Shown here piece by piece: positions 41,105-48,995 of a stretch of DNA of 64,000 bases. Position 1 is the first letter of the stretch, and every line of letters begins with the position of its first letter. Under the pieces are notes generated by a model. The model worked only from the letters and a program-made list of their open reading frames with translations. It was not told where the DNA came from and searched no databases. Origin of the DNA: UMGS1889 sp900556055 (GTDB taxonomy: Bacteria > Bacillota > Clostridia > Oscillospirales > Ruminococcaceae); contig CABQEV010000007.1 in the NCBI GenBank assembly GCA_902463265.1, positions 62,001 through 126,000 of the forward strand, given 5' to 3'. Made by a program: the position numbers and the translations under genes.

Positions 41105-41858
41105 CGAGCTTGACAAGAGCATTGCGCTTGCCGAAGAATACGGCTTCGGCTTTGAATTCAACGACTTTTTTTCACCCGATGTTCTGGACGACAAGCACCG
41201 CATGGACGAGATAATAAGCCGCTATAAGGCGCACGAGCTGCCCGATTACTGTACATCTCACGGCGATTTCTTTGATGTCCTCGTTTTCAGCGATGACAGA
41301 AGGATACGTGAGACCGCCGAGCTGAGGATACGTCAGAGCCTTGAAGCAGCCCGCATGATCGGCGCAAAGGGCGTGGTGTTCCACACCAACTATTCGCCGC
41401 AGCTGACGGCAAATATCTACGTCATGAACTGGATAGAGCGCAACGAGCAGTTCTGGCGGAGAATACTCCCGGAATATTCCGATCTGGACATCTATATGGA
41501 GAATATGTTTGATTTTTCCCCCGTTCTGCTTTCAGAGATAGCAATGCTGCTTGCTGATATGGACAATTTCGGCGTATGCATGGACTATGCGCATGCAGCG
41601 GTTTTCGGCAATGATCTTGACACATGGGTGAATATGCTTTCGCCTTATGTCAAGCATATGCATATAAATGATAATGACCTCGAAAATGATCTTCACCTTG
41701 CTGTCGGTGACGGAAAGATCGACTGGAAGCTGTTCAAATATCACTTTGAAGCGAAGCTTTCCCATGCAAAATCGGTGCTTATCGAGACTTCATTTATCGA
41801 CAGGCAGAGAAGATCGGCTGAATTTCTGGCTGATCTCGGCATGATAAGCAAAGGCTAA
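41073..41858 (+). CDS. Sugar phosphate isomerase/epimerase-like TIM barrel
   Basis: 261 residues. The fold of xylose-isomerase-like AP-endonuclease-2 TIM barrels is indicated by GFGFEFNDFF, CTSHGDFFDVLVF, GAKGVVFHTNYSPQ, DIYMENMFD, GVCMDYAHA, VKHMHINDND and VLIETSFID, whose Glu, Asp and His residues would bind a metal. Substrate unknown. ATG 41073 follows AAAGGGG and lies inside the end of the cyclase gene, so translation is probably coupled, but the biological link between them is not evident. Confidence 0.82.
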   Translation: MSRFLIIPKIDELDKSIALAEEYGFGFEFNDFFSPDVLDDKHRMDEIISRYKAHELPDYCTSHGDFFDVLVFSDDRRIRETAELRIRQSLEAARMIGAKGVVFHTNYSPQLTANIYVMNWIERNEQFWRRILPEYSDLDIYMENMFDFSPVLLSEIAMLLADMDNFGVCMDYAHAAVFGNDLDTWVNMLSPYVKHMHINDNDLENDLHLAVGDGKIDWKLFKYHFEAKLSHAKSVLIETSFIDRQRRSAEFLADLGMISKG

Positions 41859-41931
41859 TTGTGGAAAATGTCATTAAAAATTGCAAATTTCAGTTATTTT
41901 TGATTTATTTAACAAAAATGAATTTGACCTA

Positions 41932-41960
41932 TTGCAAAATTAAACGGTATATGATATAAT
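41932..41960 (+). promoter_or_regulatory. Promoter of c-di-GMP riboswitch transcript
   Basis: TTGCAA (41932-41937), 17-bp spacer, TATAAT (41955-41960). The 31 bp from 41911 strongly resemble the trp promoter at 27513-27543, with -35 elements in the same register. Confidence 0.8.
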
Positions 41961-41975
41961 GCAATTAACAAATAA

Positions 41976-42060
41976 AAAGGCAAAGCCGATGAAAATCGGT
42001 GTCGCAAAGCACACGAACCTAAGCTTTGAATGATTCGGGAGTATGGTTGTCGGGCTGCAT
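41976..42060 (+). promoter_or_regulatory. GEMM-I (c-di-GMP-I) riboswitch
   Basis: The aptamer follows the GEMM-I plan: GGCAAAGCCGAT, a GAAA tetraloop, ATCGG, the highly conserved GTCGCAAAGC, the tetraloop receptor ACCTAAG and the closing GGTTGTCGGGCTGC. It binds c-di-GMP in the family. It sits about 80 nt before the surface protein gene. No clear intrinsic terminator follows (T-rich 42100-42118 only), so the mode, on or off, at transcription or translation, is not settled. Confidence 0.9.
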
Positions 42061-42136
42061 TTGTTGGGCATTTGTCCTATGTGCGGTTATCGATGATTGT
42101 ACTTCTTTTTATTTTGCTTGATGGAGGCGATGACAA

Positions 42137-44722
42137 ATGAGTTTAAAGGCATTTATTGCAGGATTGACATTGAAAATGAAGATAATATTCGCGTTCGCAG
42201 CTATCGCTGTTGTGGGCGGAACTGCCGCTGTTGTCGGATATAACGTGACCAAGGAGGACGCTTACAGAGTTCTCAAGGTGTTCGAGATGGAGGGAGCTTC
42301 GATAGTTTCCCGTGAAGGCTCGGGCGATCTTGAGGCTTATGTCGGAATGAACCTTGAAAGCGGAGATGTCCTTTCTGTCGGCGATGAAAGCACGCTGCGA
42401 GTAGTTCTTGACAACGATAAGTACATTCTGCTCGACGGCGGAACTGTGCTTGAGCTTAATGCTGCGGGAACTGCGGCTGACAGCAGAACTACCGTAAATC
42501 TCAGGCAGGGAACTATCCTGAATGAGATCACAAATCCGCTTTCTGCGAATTCTTCCTATGAGGTCAATGCGCCTAAGGCTACGATGGCTGTAAGAGGAAC
42601 ATCGTTCAGCGTTTCCGTCAGAGATGACGGCAGCGGCGGATATAATATCAATGAAACTACTTATCACGGACTTGTAAATGTTTCTATACTCGATGAAGAG
42701 GGAAATATTATCCAAAGTGAAGATGTCGGCGTTGACAAGGCTGTCGATATCCATACTTTAAAGAATGAGAATACCGGAAATCCCGCAGAAAAGGACGGCA
42801 GAGCAGAATTCGTTATCATTGATGAGAACGGAAGCATACGTCCTCTCGGTGATGGTGAATCGCCTGTTCATGACGCATTCTATGAGTTTGTGCCTATGCT
42901 GATAAGATCAAGAGTTGTTGAATCCAACAATACTAATCTTATGGATATAGAGCAGAACGTTATCAACAGAATAATGGGCGGCGGAAACTACATTGAAGAT
43001 TCCGCAGGTAACGGAAACGGCGGCGGTATCTACGATGACGGCTCGTCTGACTTCACAATGAATAGCAATGGCGTTTCCACTGCAAAGCCCGAAATATCCG
43101 AATCTTCCGAGCCCGAGGATACAGCACCCGAAATAAAGGCTGTTGATACCGAAAATACAAAGATGTCGGAAAGCGGTGCTGAAAGGGTCGGCGGCGAGGT
43201 AACGGAAGGATCCGAAGCTGCTCCTCAGACAGAGGCACCGGCAGAGCAGACGGAAGCTGTCCCCGAAACAGAGGCACCCGCAGAATTGCCCGAAACGGCA
43301 GTTCCCGAAACATCCGCTCCCGAAACGGCTGCTCCCGAAACGGCTGCTCCCGAAACAGCAGTTCCCGAGACATCTGCTCCCGAAACGGCTGTTCCTAAGA
43401 CATCTGCTCCGGAGACCGAGGACATGGGCAAATATATCATAACCGATGAGGTCGAAAAGCCTATAACCAAGCCGAGAAATGATGTATCTGACAGCGGATC
43501 GGGCATGACTTCTCCTGTGGGAAACTATTACTATCCCGAAATAACAGCTCCGAGCTATCCGACAGTAACAACAGCACCTGTTACCGATACGACAGCTCCC
43601 GAAACATCTGCCGATGAAACGGTTTATTATAAGGTAAGCTTCATTGCAAACGGCGATGTGTTCTATTCCGAAGAGGTCAAGAGCGGTGAAACGGTAAGCA
43701 CTATCCCCGAACTGCCCGCAACAGACGGCTATACAGCTATGTGGGTATACGGTGAAGGTGACGATGTGACTGAATTCACTGCCGATACCGTTATCACTGA
43801 AGATATGACTGTTACTGCACTTTATACGGTAATACCTTCCGAATATGCAACAGTGACATATTATGCATCATATGACAGCACGACTCCGATAGCGACCGAG
43901 CAGGTTGCAATAGGTTCAAGACCGACAGGTTCGTCTGTTCCGCAGTATGACAGCGGCAAGGCTTGGCTCATCTGGGGATTTAACGCAGCAGACCTTCCCA
44001 TCGTTGAAAAGGATATGGATATAACGGTTCCCTATGTTGCGTACAGCGATGTGATCGAGGTCCTTATGGTTGACGGAAACGGCTCTAAGGTGCTTAACAA
44101 GCTGGTACTCAAAGGAACTATGGTAACTCTTCCCGAAATGCCCGCAGAGCTTGACGGCAAAACATTTATCGGCTGGGGTGATGCTACAAGCGGATTTGAG
44201 AACGGAACGGGACTCAAACCCGGTTCATCCGGAGTTGACAGAGTTGATGCAAGCCATGCGACACCGCAAACACCAAGCTATGGTGCGGGAGATCAGGCTC
44301 GGGTTGAATACAGCACAAAGTTCTATGCGCTGTATAAGAAGGAGATCACTGTGACCTTCATGATAGGCAGCGATACGGTATATCGGAAAGAAGCATATGC
44401 GGGAGACTGGATATATTACAGCGAGATTAAATCCAACATTACTTCGATGGACGATTACCGATGGTATTATACCGATGATTCGGGCGAACAGCGGTTCACG
44501 GATTATATGCAGGTGAACGGAGATCTCACGATAAGCGCAAAGCCGTACTCTGTGACATTCACAAAGGACGGCGCAGAACCAAATATCGTGACATCATACA
44601 GCAAACAGTTCGTGCTGAAATCCGATTACGGAACCACGTTTGAATACGATGGAAACACTTACTCGGCAGGAGATACGATCACCCTGACCGGGGACAGCAC
44701 GACAATAACAGTTACATCGTAA
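42137..44722 (+). CDS. FecR-domain surface protein with InlB-type repeats
   Basis: 861 residues. One membrane segment (about 15-34) anchors the protein. Residues 70-170 form a FecR-type beta domain (VGMNLESGDVLSVGDESTLR, SSYEVNAPKATMAVRGTSFS). A low-complexity stalk (about 310-435) holds repeated PETAAP/PETSAP units. The C-terminal half has InlB B-repeat-like modules (YKVSFIANGDVFYSEEVKSG, VTEFTADTVITEDMTVTALY, LPEMPAELDGKTFIGWGD), often seen in adhesins. There is no sortase signal. No FecI/ECF sigma factor is nearby, so the FecR part probably is not an anti-sigma factor. ATG 42137 follows GGAGG at 9 nt. The c-di-GMP riboswitch upstream suggests a role in adhesion or biofilm. Confidence 0.85.
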   Translation: MSLKAFIAGLTLKMKIIFAFAAIAVVGGTAAVVGYNVTKEDAYRVLKVFEMEGASIVSREGSGDLEAYVGMNLESGDVLSVGDESTLRVVLDNDKYILLDGGTVLELNAAGTAADSRTTVNLRQGTILNEITNPLSANSSYEVNAPKATMAVRGTSFSVSVRDDGSGGYNINETTYHGLVNVSILDEEGNIIQSEDVGVDKAVDIHTLKNENTGNPAEKDGRAEFVIIDENGSIRPLGDGESPVHDAFYEFVPMLIRSRVVESNNTNLMDIEQNVINRIMGGGNYIEDSAGNGNGGGIYDDGSSDFTMNSNGVSTAKPEISESSEPEDTAPEIKAVDTENTKMSESGAERVGGEVTEGSEAAPQTEAPAEQTEAVPETEAPAELPETAVPETSAPETAAPETAAPETAVPETSAPETAVPKTSAPETEDMGKYIITDEVEKPITKPRNDVSDSGSGMTSPVGNYYYPEITAPSYPTVTTAPVTDTTAPETSADETVYYKVSFIANGDVFYSEEVKSGETVSTIPELPATDGYTAMWVYGEGDDVTEFTADTVITEDMTVTALYTVIPSEYATVTYYASYDSTTPIATEQVAIGSRPTGSSVPQYDSGKAWLIWGFNAADLPIVEKDMDITVPYVAYSDVIEVLMVDGNGSKVLNKLVLKGTMVTLPEMPAELDGKTFIGWGDATSGFENGTGLKPGSSGVDRVDASHATPQTPSYGAGDQARVEYSTKFYALYKKEITVTFMIGSDTVYRKEAYAGDWIYYSEIKSNITSMDDYRWYYTDDSGEQRFTDYMQVNGDLTISAKPYSVTFTKDGAEPNIVTSYSKQFVLKSDYGTTFEYDGNTYSAGDTITLTGDSTTITVTS

Positions 44723-44727
44723 TATAA

Positions 44728-44775
44728 GGCGGACAGCCGAGGGCGAAACAAATTCCCTCAGCTGCCCGCTTTTTT
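44728..44775 (+). terminator. Terminator after FecR/InlB gene
   Basis: GGCGGACAGCCGAGGG folds with CCCTCAGCTGCCCGC (small mismatches), followed by TTTTTT. Confidence 0.88.
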
Positions 44776-44788
44776 GTTGAAAAAACTA

Positions 44789-44817
44789 TTTACATTATCC
44801 GCCGAAAAGTATATAAT
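44789..44817 (+). promoter_or_regulatory. Promoter of MATE exporter gene
   Basis: TTTACA (44789-44794), 17-bp spacer, TATAAT (44812-44817). Confidence 0.8.
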
Positions 44818-44850
44818 AAAAATAAGAATGTATACAAGGAGATAGGTAAG

Positions 44851-46194
44851 GTGTACAGAGGAAAGAAGCTTGCAAGGCTTATAATCCCTCTCGTTATCGA
44901 ACAGCTTTTCAGCATAACGGTAGGAATGGCGGATATCATAATGGTCTCCGCTGCGGGAGATGCCGCAGTTTCGGGCGTTTCCCTCGTTGACAGCATAAAT
45001 GTGCTTATCATAAACATTTTTTCGGCACTTGCTACGGGCGGTGCGGTCGTTGTTTCGCAGTTCATCGGAATGGGCGACAAAAAGCGCGGCTGTCTGTCGG
45101 CAAATCAGCTTGTCATTTCGACGCTGGCACTTTCAGTCGTCGTGATGATACTGTGTGAGATATTCAACAAGCCCCTGCTTTCGCTTATTTTCGGAGATGT
45201 CGAAAGCGAGGTAATGGAAAGCGCAGTTGTTTATTTTGCGGTAATGGCGGCATCATATCCGTTCATAGCACTGTATAACTCGGGTGCGGCACTGTTCCGC
45301 TCGATGGGAAATTCCAAGATATCAATGGAAACATCGCTTGTGATGAATATACTGAATATCGGCGGAAATGCGCTGTTTATATATGTATTCAGAATGGGTG
45401 CGGGCGGTGTTGCGCTGTCATCGCTCATATCGAGAATAGTTGCTGCGATAGTCATAATGCGGCTTATCGGCGATCCTAAGCTTGATGTGCATACGGAAAA
45501 CATCATCAAGGGCGGACTTGACTTCACGCTCATAAAGAATATCCTCAGGATAGGCGTGCCGAACGGTCTGGAAAACAGTATGTTCCAGCTCGGAAAGATA
45601 CTTGTGCAGAGGATAGTCACGATGTTCGGAACTGTCGGCATTGCGGCGAATTCCGTTGCGGGAACGGTCTGCAATATCGGCTGTATCCCGGGAATGTCTA
45701 TCGGCATGGCGATGATAACGATAATCGGTCAGAGGGTAGGCGCAGGGGATTATGACGGAGCGGAAAAGGATATAAAGTATCTCACAAAGCTCTGCTATAT
45801 AATGATAATCATAACAGAGGCTATGATACTTCTGACGCTTGATCCGATACTTTCGCTTTACAGCGTATCTCCCGAAGCACTTTCGACAGCAAAGACTATC
45901 ATAATCTGGCATTCATCACTCAGTATGATATTCTGGCCGCCTGCTTTTTCGCTCCCGAATGCACTAAGAGCTGCAAATGACGTGAAGTATACCATGTGGG
46001 TATCGGTCATCTCAATGTGGCTTTGCAGGATAGGTCTTGCTTACGTTTTCGCAGTTACGCTCGACTGCGGAGTTATCGGCGTATGGTATGCTATGTTCTG
46101 CGACTGGGTGGTAAGAGCGATACTTATAGTCATAAGAACAGTAAGCGGCAAATGGAAAAATAAGCAGTTTCTGACAAAGGAAGAACAGCAATGA
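44851..46194 (+). CDS. MATE-family efflux transporter
   Basis: 447 residues with twelve predicted membrane segments in two similar halves (PLVIEQLFSITVGMADIIMV early, GVPNGLENSMFQLGKILVQR midway). MATE proteins export drugs or metabolites in exchange for Na+ or H+; the substrate is unknown. The start is GTG 44851, 9 nt after AGGAG. It overlaps the next gene by 4 bp. Confidence 0.93.
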   Translation: MYRGKKLARLIIPLVIEQLFSITVGMADIIMVSAAGDAAVSGVSLVDSINVLIINIFSALATGGAVVVSQFIGMGDKKRGCLSANQLVISTLALSVVVMILCEIFNKPLLSLIFGDVESEVMESAVVYFAVMAASYPFIALYNSGAALFRSMGNSKISMETSLVMNILNIGGNALFIYVFRMGAGGVALSSLISRIVAAIVIMRLIGDPKLDVHTENIIKGGLDFTLIKNILRIGVPNGLENSMFQLGKILVQRIVTMFGTVGIAANSVAGTVCNIGCIPGMSIGMAMITIIGQRVGAGDYDGAEKDIKYLTKLCYIMIIITEAMILLTLDPILSLYSVSPEALSTAKTIIIWHSSLSMIFWPPAFSLPNALRAANDVKYTMWVSVISMWLCRIGLAYVFAVTLDCGVIGVWYAMFCDWVVRAILIVIRTVSGKWKNKQFLTKEEQQ

Positions 46195-47090
46195 TAAATA
46201 TCACACCCGATCCCAAGGATCCGTATGCACATTATCCTGCGGCATATGAGGCGAAGTCAAAGAACAATACTGCGTTCAGGCTGAACTATGTACTGACGGC
46301 ACTCGCAGCGATAGGCTCCGTTTCCCTCGGACATATCAGCCTTTGGGCATATCTGAATATCTCGCCGCTGATAGCTGCTGCGGTGACGATATTCGGCTGC
46401 CTTGCTGCAAGAAAAAAGAAATGGGCGGTAACAGCGTCGCTTGTAACTATGGTTGCTGCGATCACTGCGACTATGCTCGGCTCGGACAATGCGCTTTCTG
46501 CGGTGACGGCGTTTATGCTTTATATAGGCTGCGCTGCGTATGACATATCATTATACAGGCGGATCGACGACAGGGCGGAGCTGAAGAAGCTTCCCGGCTG
46601 GCCGCTGTTTATAGATAACCGTCCGCAGATCGCGAAAAACGGAAATACGAATATTGCGCCGCCTGCAAAGTCCTACAAATTCACGCCGAGGAAACCTCTC
46701 CCCGCAGGCGGAATGCAGTCGATAAGTGCAAACGCATCTGCATCGCTGCCGAACAACAACAGAGGCGGAAGAAATGGCTATATGCCCGGGGTGTACAATG
46801 AGCCGTCGCTCGAAACGCCCGTGTATCATGAAAAGCCGCAGCCAGTGAAAAGGACGCGTGTTTCGCTGCGCCTGAAGGGCAGGAAGCACTCGGATCATGA
46901 GGGCGGATATACATATGCCGATGCATATAATCTGGAAGCGGCGAAGGAGCTTGCCGATGTTCCCGAGGATATGACGGACAATATAGAGATGTATCTCGGA
47001 CATCTTCTTCCCGATTACACGAATTATGACAGCGAGCCTGTATTCACATCGGAAAATAAGAATATAAAAATAATAGAAAAGGTCGATTAG
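46191..47090 (+). CDS. Membrane protein with Pro-rich cytosolic tail, unknown
   Basis: 299 residues. Three to four membrane segments (about 32-120) are followed by a long hydrophilic tail rich in Pro, Asn and Arg (NGNTNIAPPAKSYKFTPRKP, SLPNNNRGGRNGYMPG). The tail ends in an acidic patch. I recognise no domain. ATG 46191 overlaps the MATE stop (ATGATAA), so translation is coupled; it stands 10 bp before the hydrolase gene. Confidence 0.7.
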   Translation: MINITPDPKDPYAHYPAAYEAKSKNNTAFRLNYVLTALAAIGSVSLGHISLWAYLNISPLIAAAVTIFGCLAARKKKWAVTASLVTMVAAITATMLGSDNALSAVTAFMLYIGCAAYDISLYRRIDDRAELKKLPGWPLFIDNRPQIAKNGNTNIAPPAKSYKFTPRKPLPAGGMQSISANASASLPNNNRGGRNGYMPGVYNEPSLETPVYHEKPQPVKRTRVSLRLKGRKHSDHEGGYTYADAYNLEAAKELADVPEDMTDNIEMYLGHLLPDYTNYDSEPVFTSENKNIKIIEKVD

Positions 47091-47100
47091 GAGAATTGCA

Positions 47101-48276
47101 ATGGATTTCAGAAAGCTTGAAAAAATAGTTGAACTCGGAGAAAGAGAGGTAGCAGGCGGCTGGATAGCGGGCGGTGCGGCGGCTGTCGTAAAGGACGGCA
47201 GGCAGGTATGGTCATGCGGATTCGGGCAGGCGGACAGAGAGAAGAAAACCCCCATGAACGGGAAGAGCATAGTAAGGCTGTTTTCGCTGTCGAAGCCCAT
47301 TACTGCGTGTGCGGTCCTGCGCCTTGCCGAAAGGGGAGAGCTTGACCTTTTCTCGTCGGTATGGTGGTATCTGAACGGCTTCAAGGACGCAAAGGTCGCT
47401 GTTGACGGAAAGCTTGTCCCTGCTGAGAGGGACATCACGATAAAGGATCTGCTCACCATGACCTCGGGCATTCTCTATCCCGAGGGCGGATTTGCGGGGG
47501 AGCAGATGGGTGCGCTGTTTGATGCTAACATAAAGGAAAAAGAGCTTGGGATTCAGATGAGTACGGTGGATTTCGTGAATGAGATCGGAAAGTGTCCTCT
47601 CGGATATCAGCCGGGTGCGATGTGGCATTACGGTTTGTCAGCTGATGTTCTCGGTGCTGTTGTTGAGCAGGTTTCGGGAATGAAATACAGCGAATTCCTC
47701 AGAAAAGAGATATTCGAGCCGCTCGGCATGGAGGACACGGGATTTTATATCCCTGAGAATAAGCTGGACAGAGCGGCAAAGGTCTATGACGACAAGGGCG
47801 ACGGACTGGAAGAATTTACGGAATGCTTCCTTGGTCTGCCCGATCCCGCAAAATGCAAAGACCCGATGTTTGAATCGGGCGGAGCGGGTGTCGTTTCGAC
47901 TATTGAGGATTACGGAAGGTTTGCGGGTGCGCTCGCTATGGGCGGAACATCTGCGGACGGCTACCGTCTGCTTTCGGAGAGTGCGGTAAGGTTCATGTCG
48001 CAGCCTGCGCTCAGAGAGGAACAGCGTGCGGGATATGCGGGCTGGCAGTCTATGCCTGGACACAGCTACGGCTGTCTGGTAAGAGTGCTTGACCGTCCCG
48101 AGGAAGCTATGCATTTCGGAAATGTCGGCGAATTCGGCTGGGACGGCTGGGCAGGCACTTATGTATGCTGCGATCCTTCCGAGAATATGGCTTCGCTCCT
48201 TTTTATCCAGCGCACGAATGCCGGAACAAATCAGCTGACACGCAGAGTCAAGAATGTTATTTATTCGGCGGTGTGA
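47101..48276 (+). CDS. Beta-lactamase-fold serine hydrolase
   Basis: 391 residues without a signal peptide. The catalytic SxxK is in FSLSKPITACA; the YxN-like motif reads YGLSADV; LTMTSGILYPEGG and KYSEFLRKEIFEPLGMEDTG are typical of the class C/EstB/PBP4-like family. Members act as esterases or peptidases rather than true antibiotic beta-lactamases, so resistance should not be inferred. ATG 47101 follows TAGGAG. Third gene of the MATE transcription unit. Confidence 0.88.
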   Translation: MDFRKLEKIVELGEREVAGGWIAGGAAAVVKDGRQVWSCGFGQADREKKTPMNGKSIVRLFSLSKPITACAVLRLAERGELDLFSSVWWYLNGFKDAKVAVDGKLVPAERDITIKDLLTMTSGILYPEGGFAGEQMGALFDANIKEKELGIQMSTVDFVNEIGKCPLGYQPGAMWHYGLSADVLGAVVEQVSGMKYSEFLRKEIFEPLGMEDTGFYIPENKLDRAAKVYDDKGDGLEEFTECFLGLPDPAKCKDPMFESGGAGVVSTIEDYGRFAGALAMGGTSADGYRLLSESAVRFMSQPALREEQRAGYAGWQSMPGHSYGCLVRVLDRPEEAMHFGNVGEFGWDGWAGTYVCCDPSENMASLLFIQRTNAGTNQLTRRVKNVIYSAV

Positions 48277-48283
48277 TATGTTG

Positions 48284-48312
48284 TTGACACGTAACAAATT
48301 ACGTGGTATAAT
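48284..48312 (+). promoter_or_regulatory. hicAB promoter with internal operator palindrome
   Basis: Perfect TTGACA (48284-48289), 17-bp spacer, TATAAT (48307-48312). Between them lies CACGTAA (48288-48294), CAAA, TTACGTG (48299-48305), a perfect inverted repeat, a likely binding site for HicB. Confidence 0.85.
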
Positions 48313-48330
48313 TAAAGGGGTGAAAGGACG

Positions 48331-48528
48331 ATGAAAAGCTATTCATCGAGAGAAGTAATACAGATCCTGAAGGCTGACGGGTGGTATGAGGTCAACTGTG
48401 AAGGCGATCATCATCAGTTCAAGCATCCGGAGAAAAAGGGGCGTGTAACCGTAACGCATCCGAAAAAAGATATCCCTGTCAAAACGCTGAAAAGCATTGA
48501 AGTTCAGGCAGGAGTGAAATTTGAGTAA
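48331..48528 (+). CDS. hicA: HicA-family mRNA interferase toxin
   Basis: 65 residues, full length for HicA. The dsRBD-like fold shows SREVIQILKADGWYEV, the catalytic His segment GDHHQFKHPEKKG and VTVTHPKKDIPVKTLKSI. It cuts mRNA when free of HicB. ATG 48331 follows AAAGGA. HicB follows after 25 bp. Confidence 0.93.
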   Translation: MKSYSSREVIQILKADGWYEVNCEGDHHQFKHPEKKGRVTVTHPKKDIPVKTLKSIEVQAGVKFE

Positions 48529-48553
48529 CATTTTGTGAAGGGGGTTCGATATT

Positions 48554-48952
48554 ATGAAGGATACTTATATTTTTCCCGCAGTATTTGATTATGCTGATGA
48601 CGGCATTTCGATTGAATTTCCCGACCTTCCCGGCTGTCTTCCATGTGCAGATAATGTAGATGAAGCAGTGAAAAATGCAAAGGAAGCACTTATGCTGCAT
48701 TTATACGGCATGGAAGAAGATAATGAAGAGATCCCGGAGCCTACACCTATAAATAAGATACATCTTGAGCCTGATCAGGCAATAGTGCTTACCGATGTTT
48801 TTATGCCGCCATTCAGAGAAAAGCAGAAGATGCGTTATGTAAAGAAAACGCTCTCCATTCCGTCATGGCTCAATGCAGAGGCGGAGCATTACGGCATAAA
48901 TTTTTCAGCTGTTCTTCAGGAGGCATTGAAACAGCGCCTTCACAGCAGATAA
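48554..48952 (+). CDS. hicB: HicB-family antitoxin
   Basis: 132 residues. The partial RNase H fold is seen as YIFPAVFDYADDGISIEFPD, LPGCLPCADNVDEAVKNAKE; a C-terminal ribbon-helix-helix (KKTLSIPSWLNAEAEHYGIN, FSAVLQEALKQRL) would bind the operator in its promoter. ATG 48554 follows AAGGGGG at about 9 nt. The pair stands alone between the hydrolase gene and a lipoprotein gene. Confidence 0.93.
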   Translation: MKDTYIFPAVFDYADDGISIEFPDLPGCLPCADNVDEAVKNAKEALMLHLYGMEEDNEEIPEPTPINKIHLEPDQAIVLTDVFMPPFREKQKMRYVKKTLSIPSWLNAEAEHYGINFSAVLQEALKQRLHSR

Positions 48953-48994
48953 TAAAAAGCAGGAAAGACCAAGATCTTTCCTGCTTGATTTTTT
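48953..48994. terminator. Bidirectional terminator between hicB and lipoprotein gene
   Basis: AAGCAGGAAAGA pairs with TCTTTCCTGCTT; A and T tracts on both sides serve both converging genes. Confidence 0.9.
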
Positions 48995-48995
48995 A

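Noticed and set aside
43220..43420. Regular short repeats in the FecR/InlB gene, possible CRISPR
   Set aside because: They are in-frame PETAAP-type codon repeats with no unique spacers.
47101..48276. Antibiotic-resistance beta-lactamase
   Set aside because: Motifs fit the broad serine hydrolase family; there is no signal peptide or class-specific KTG context to support drug hydrolysis.
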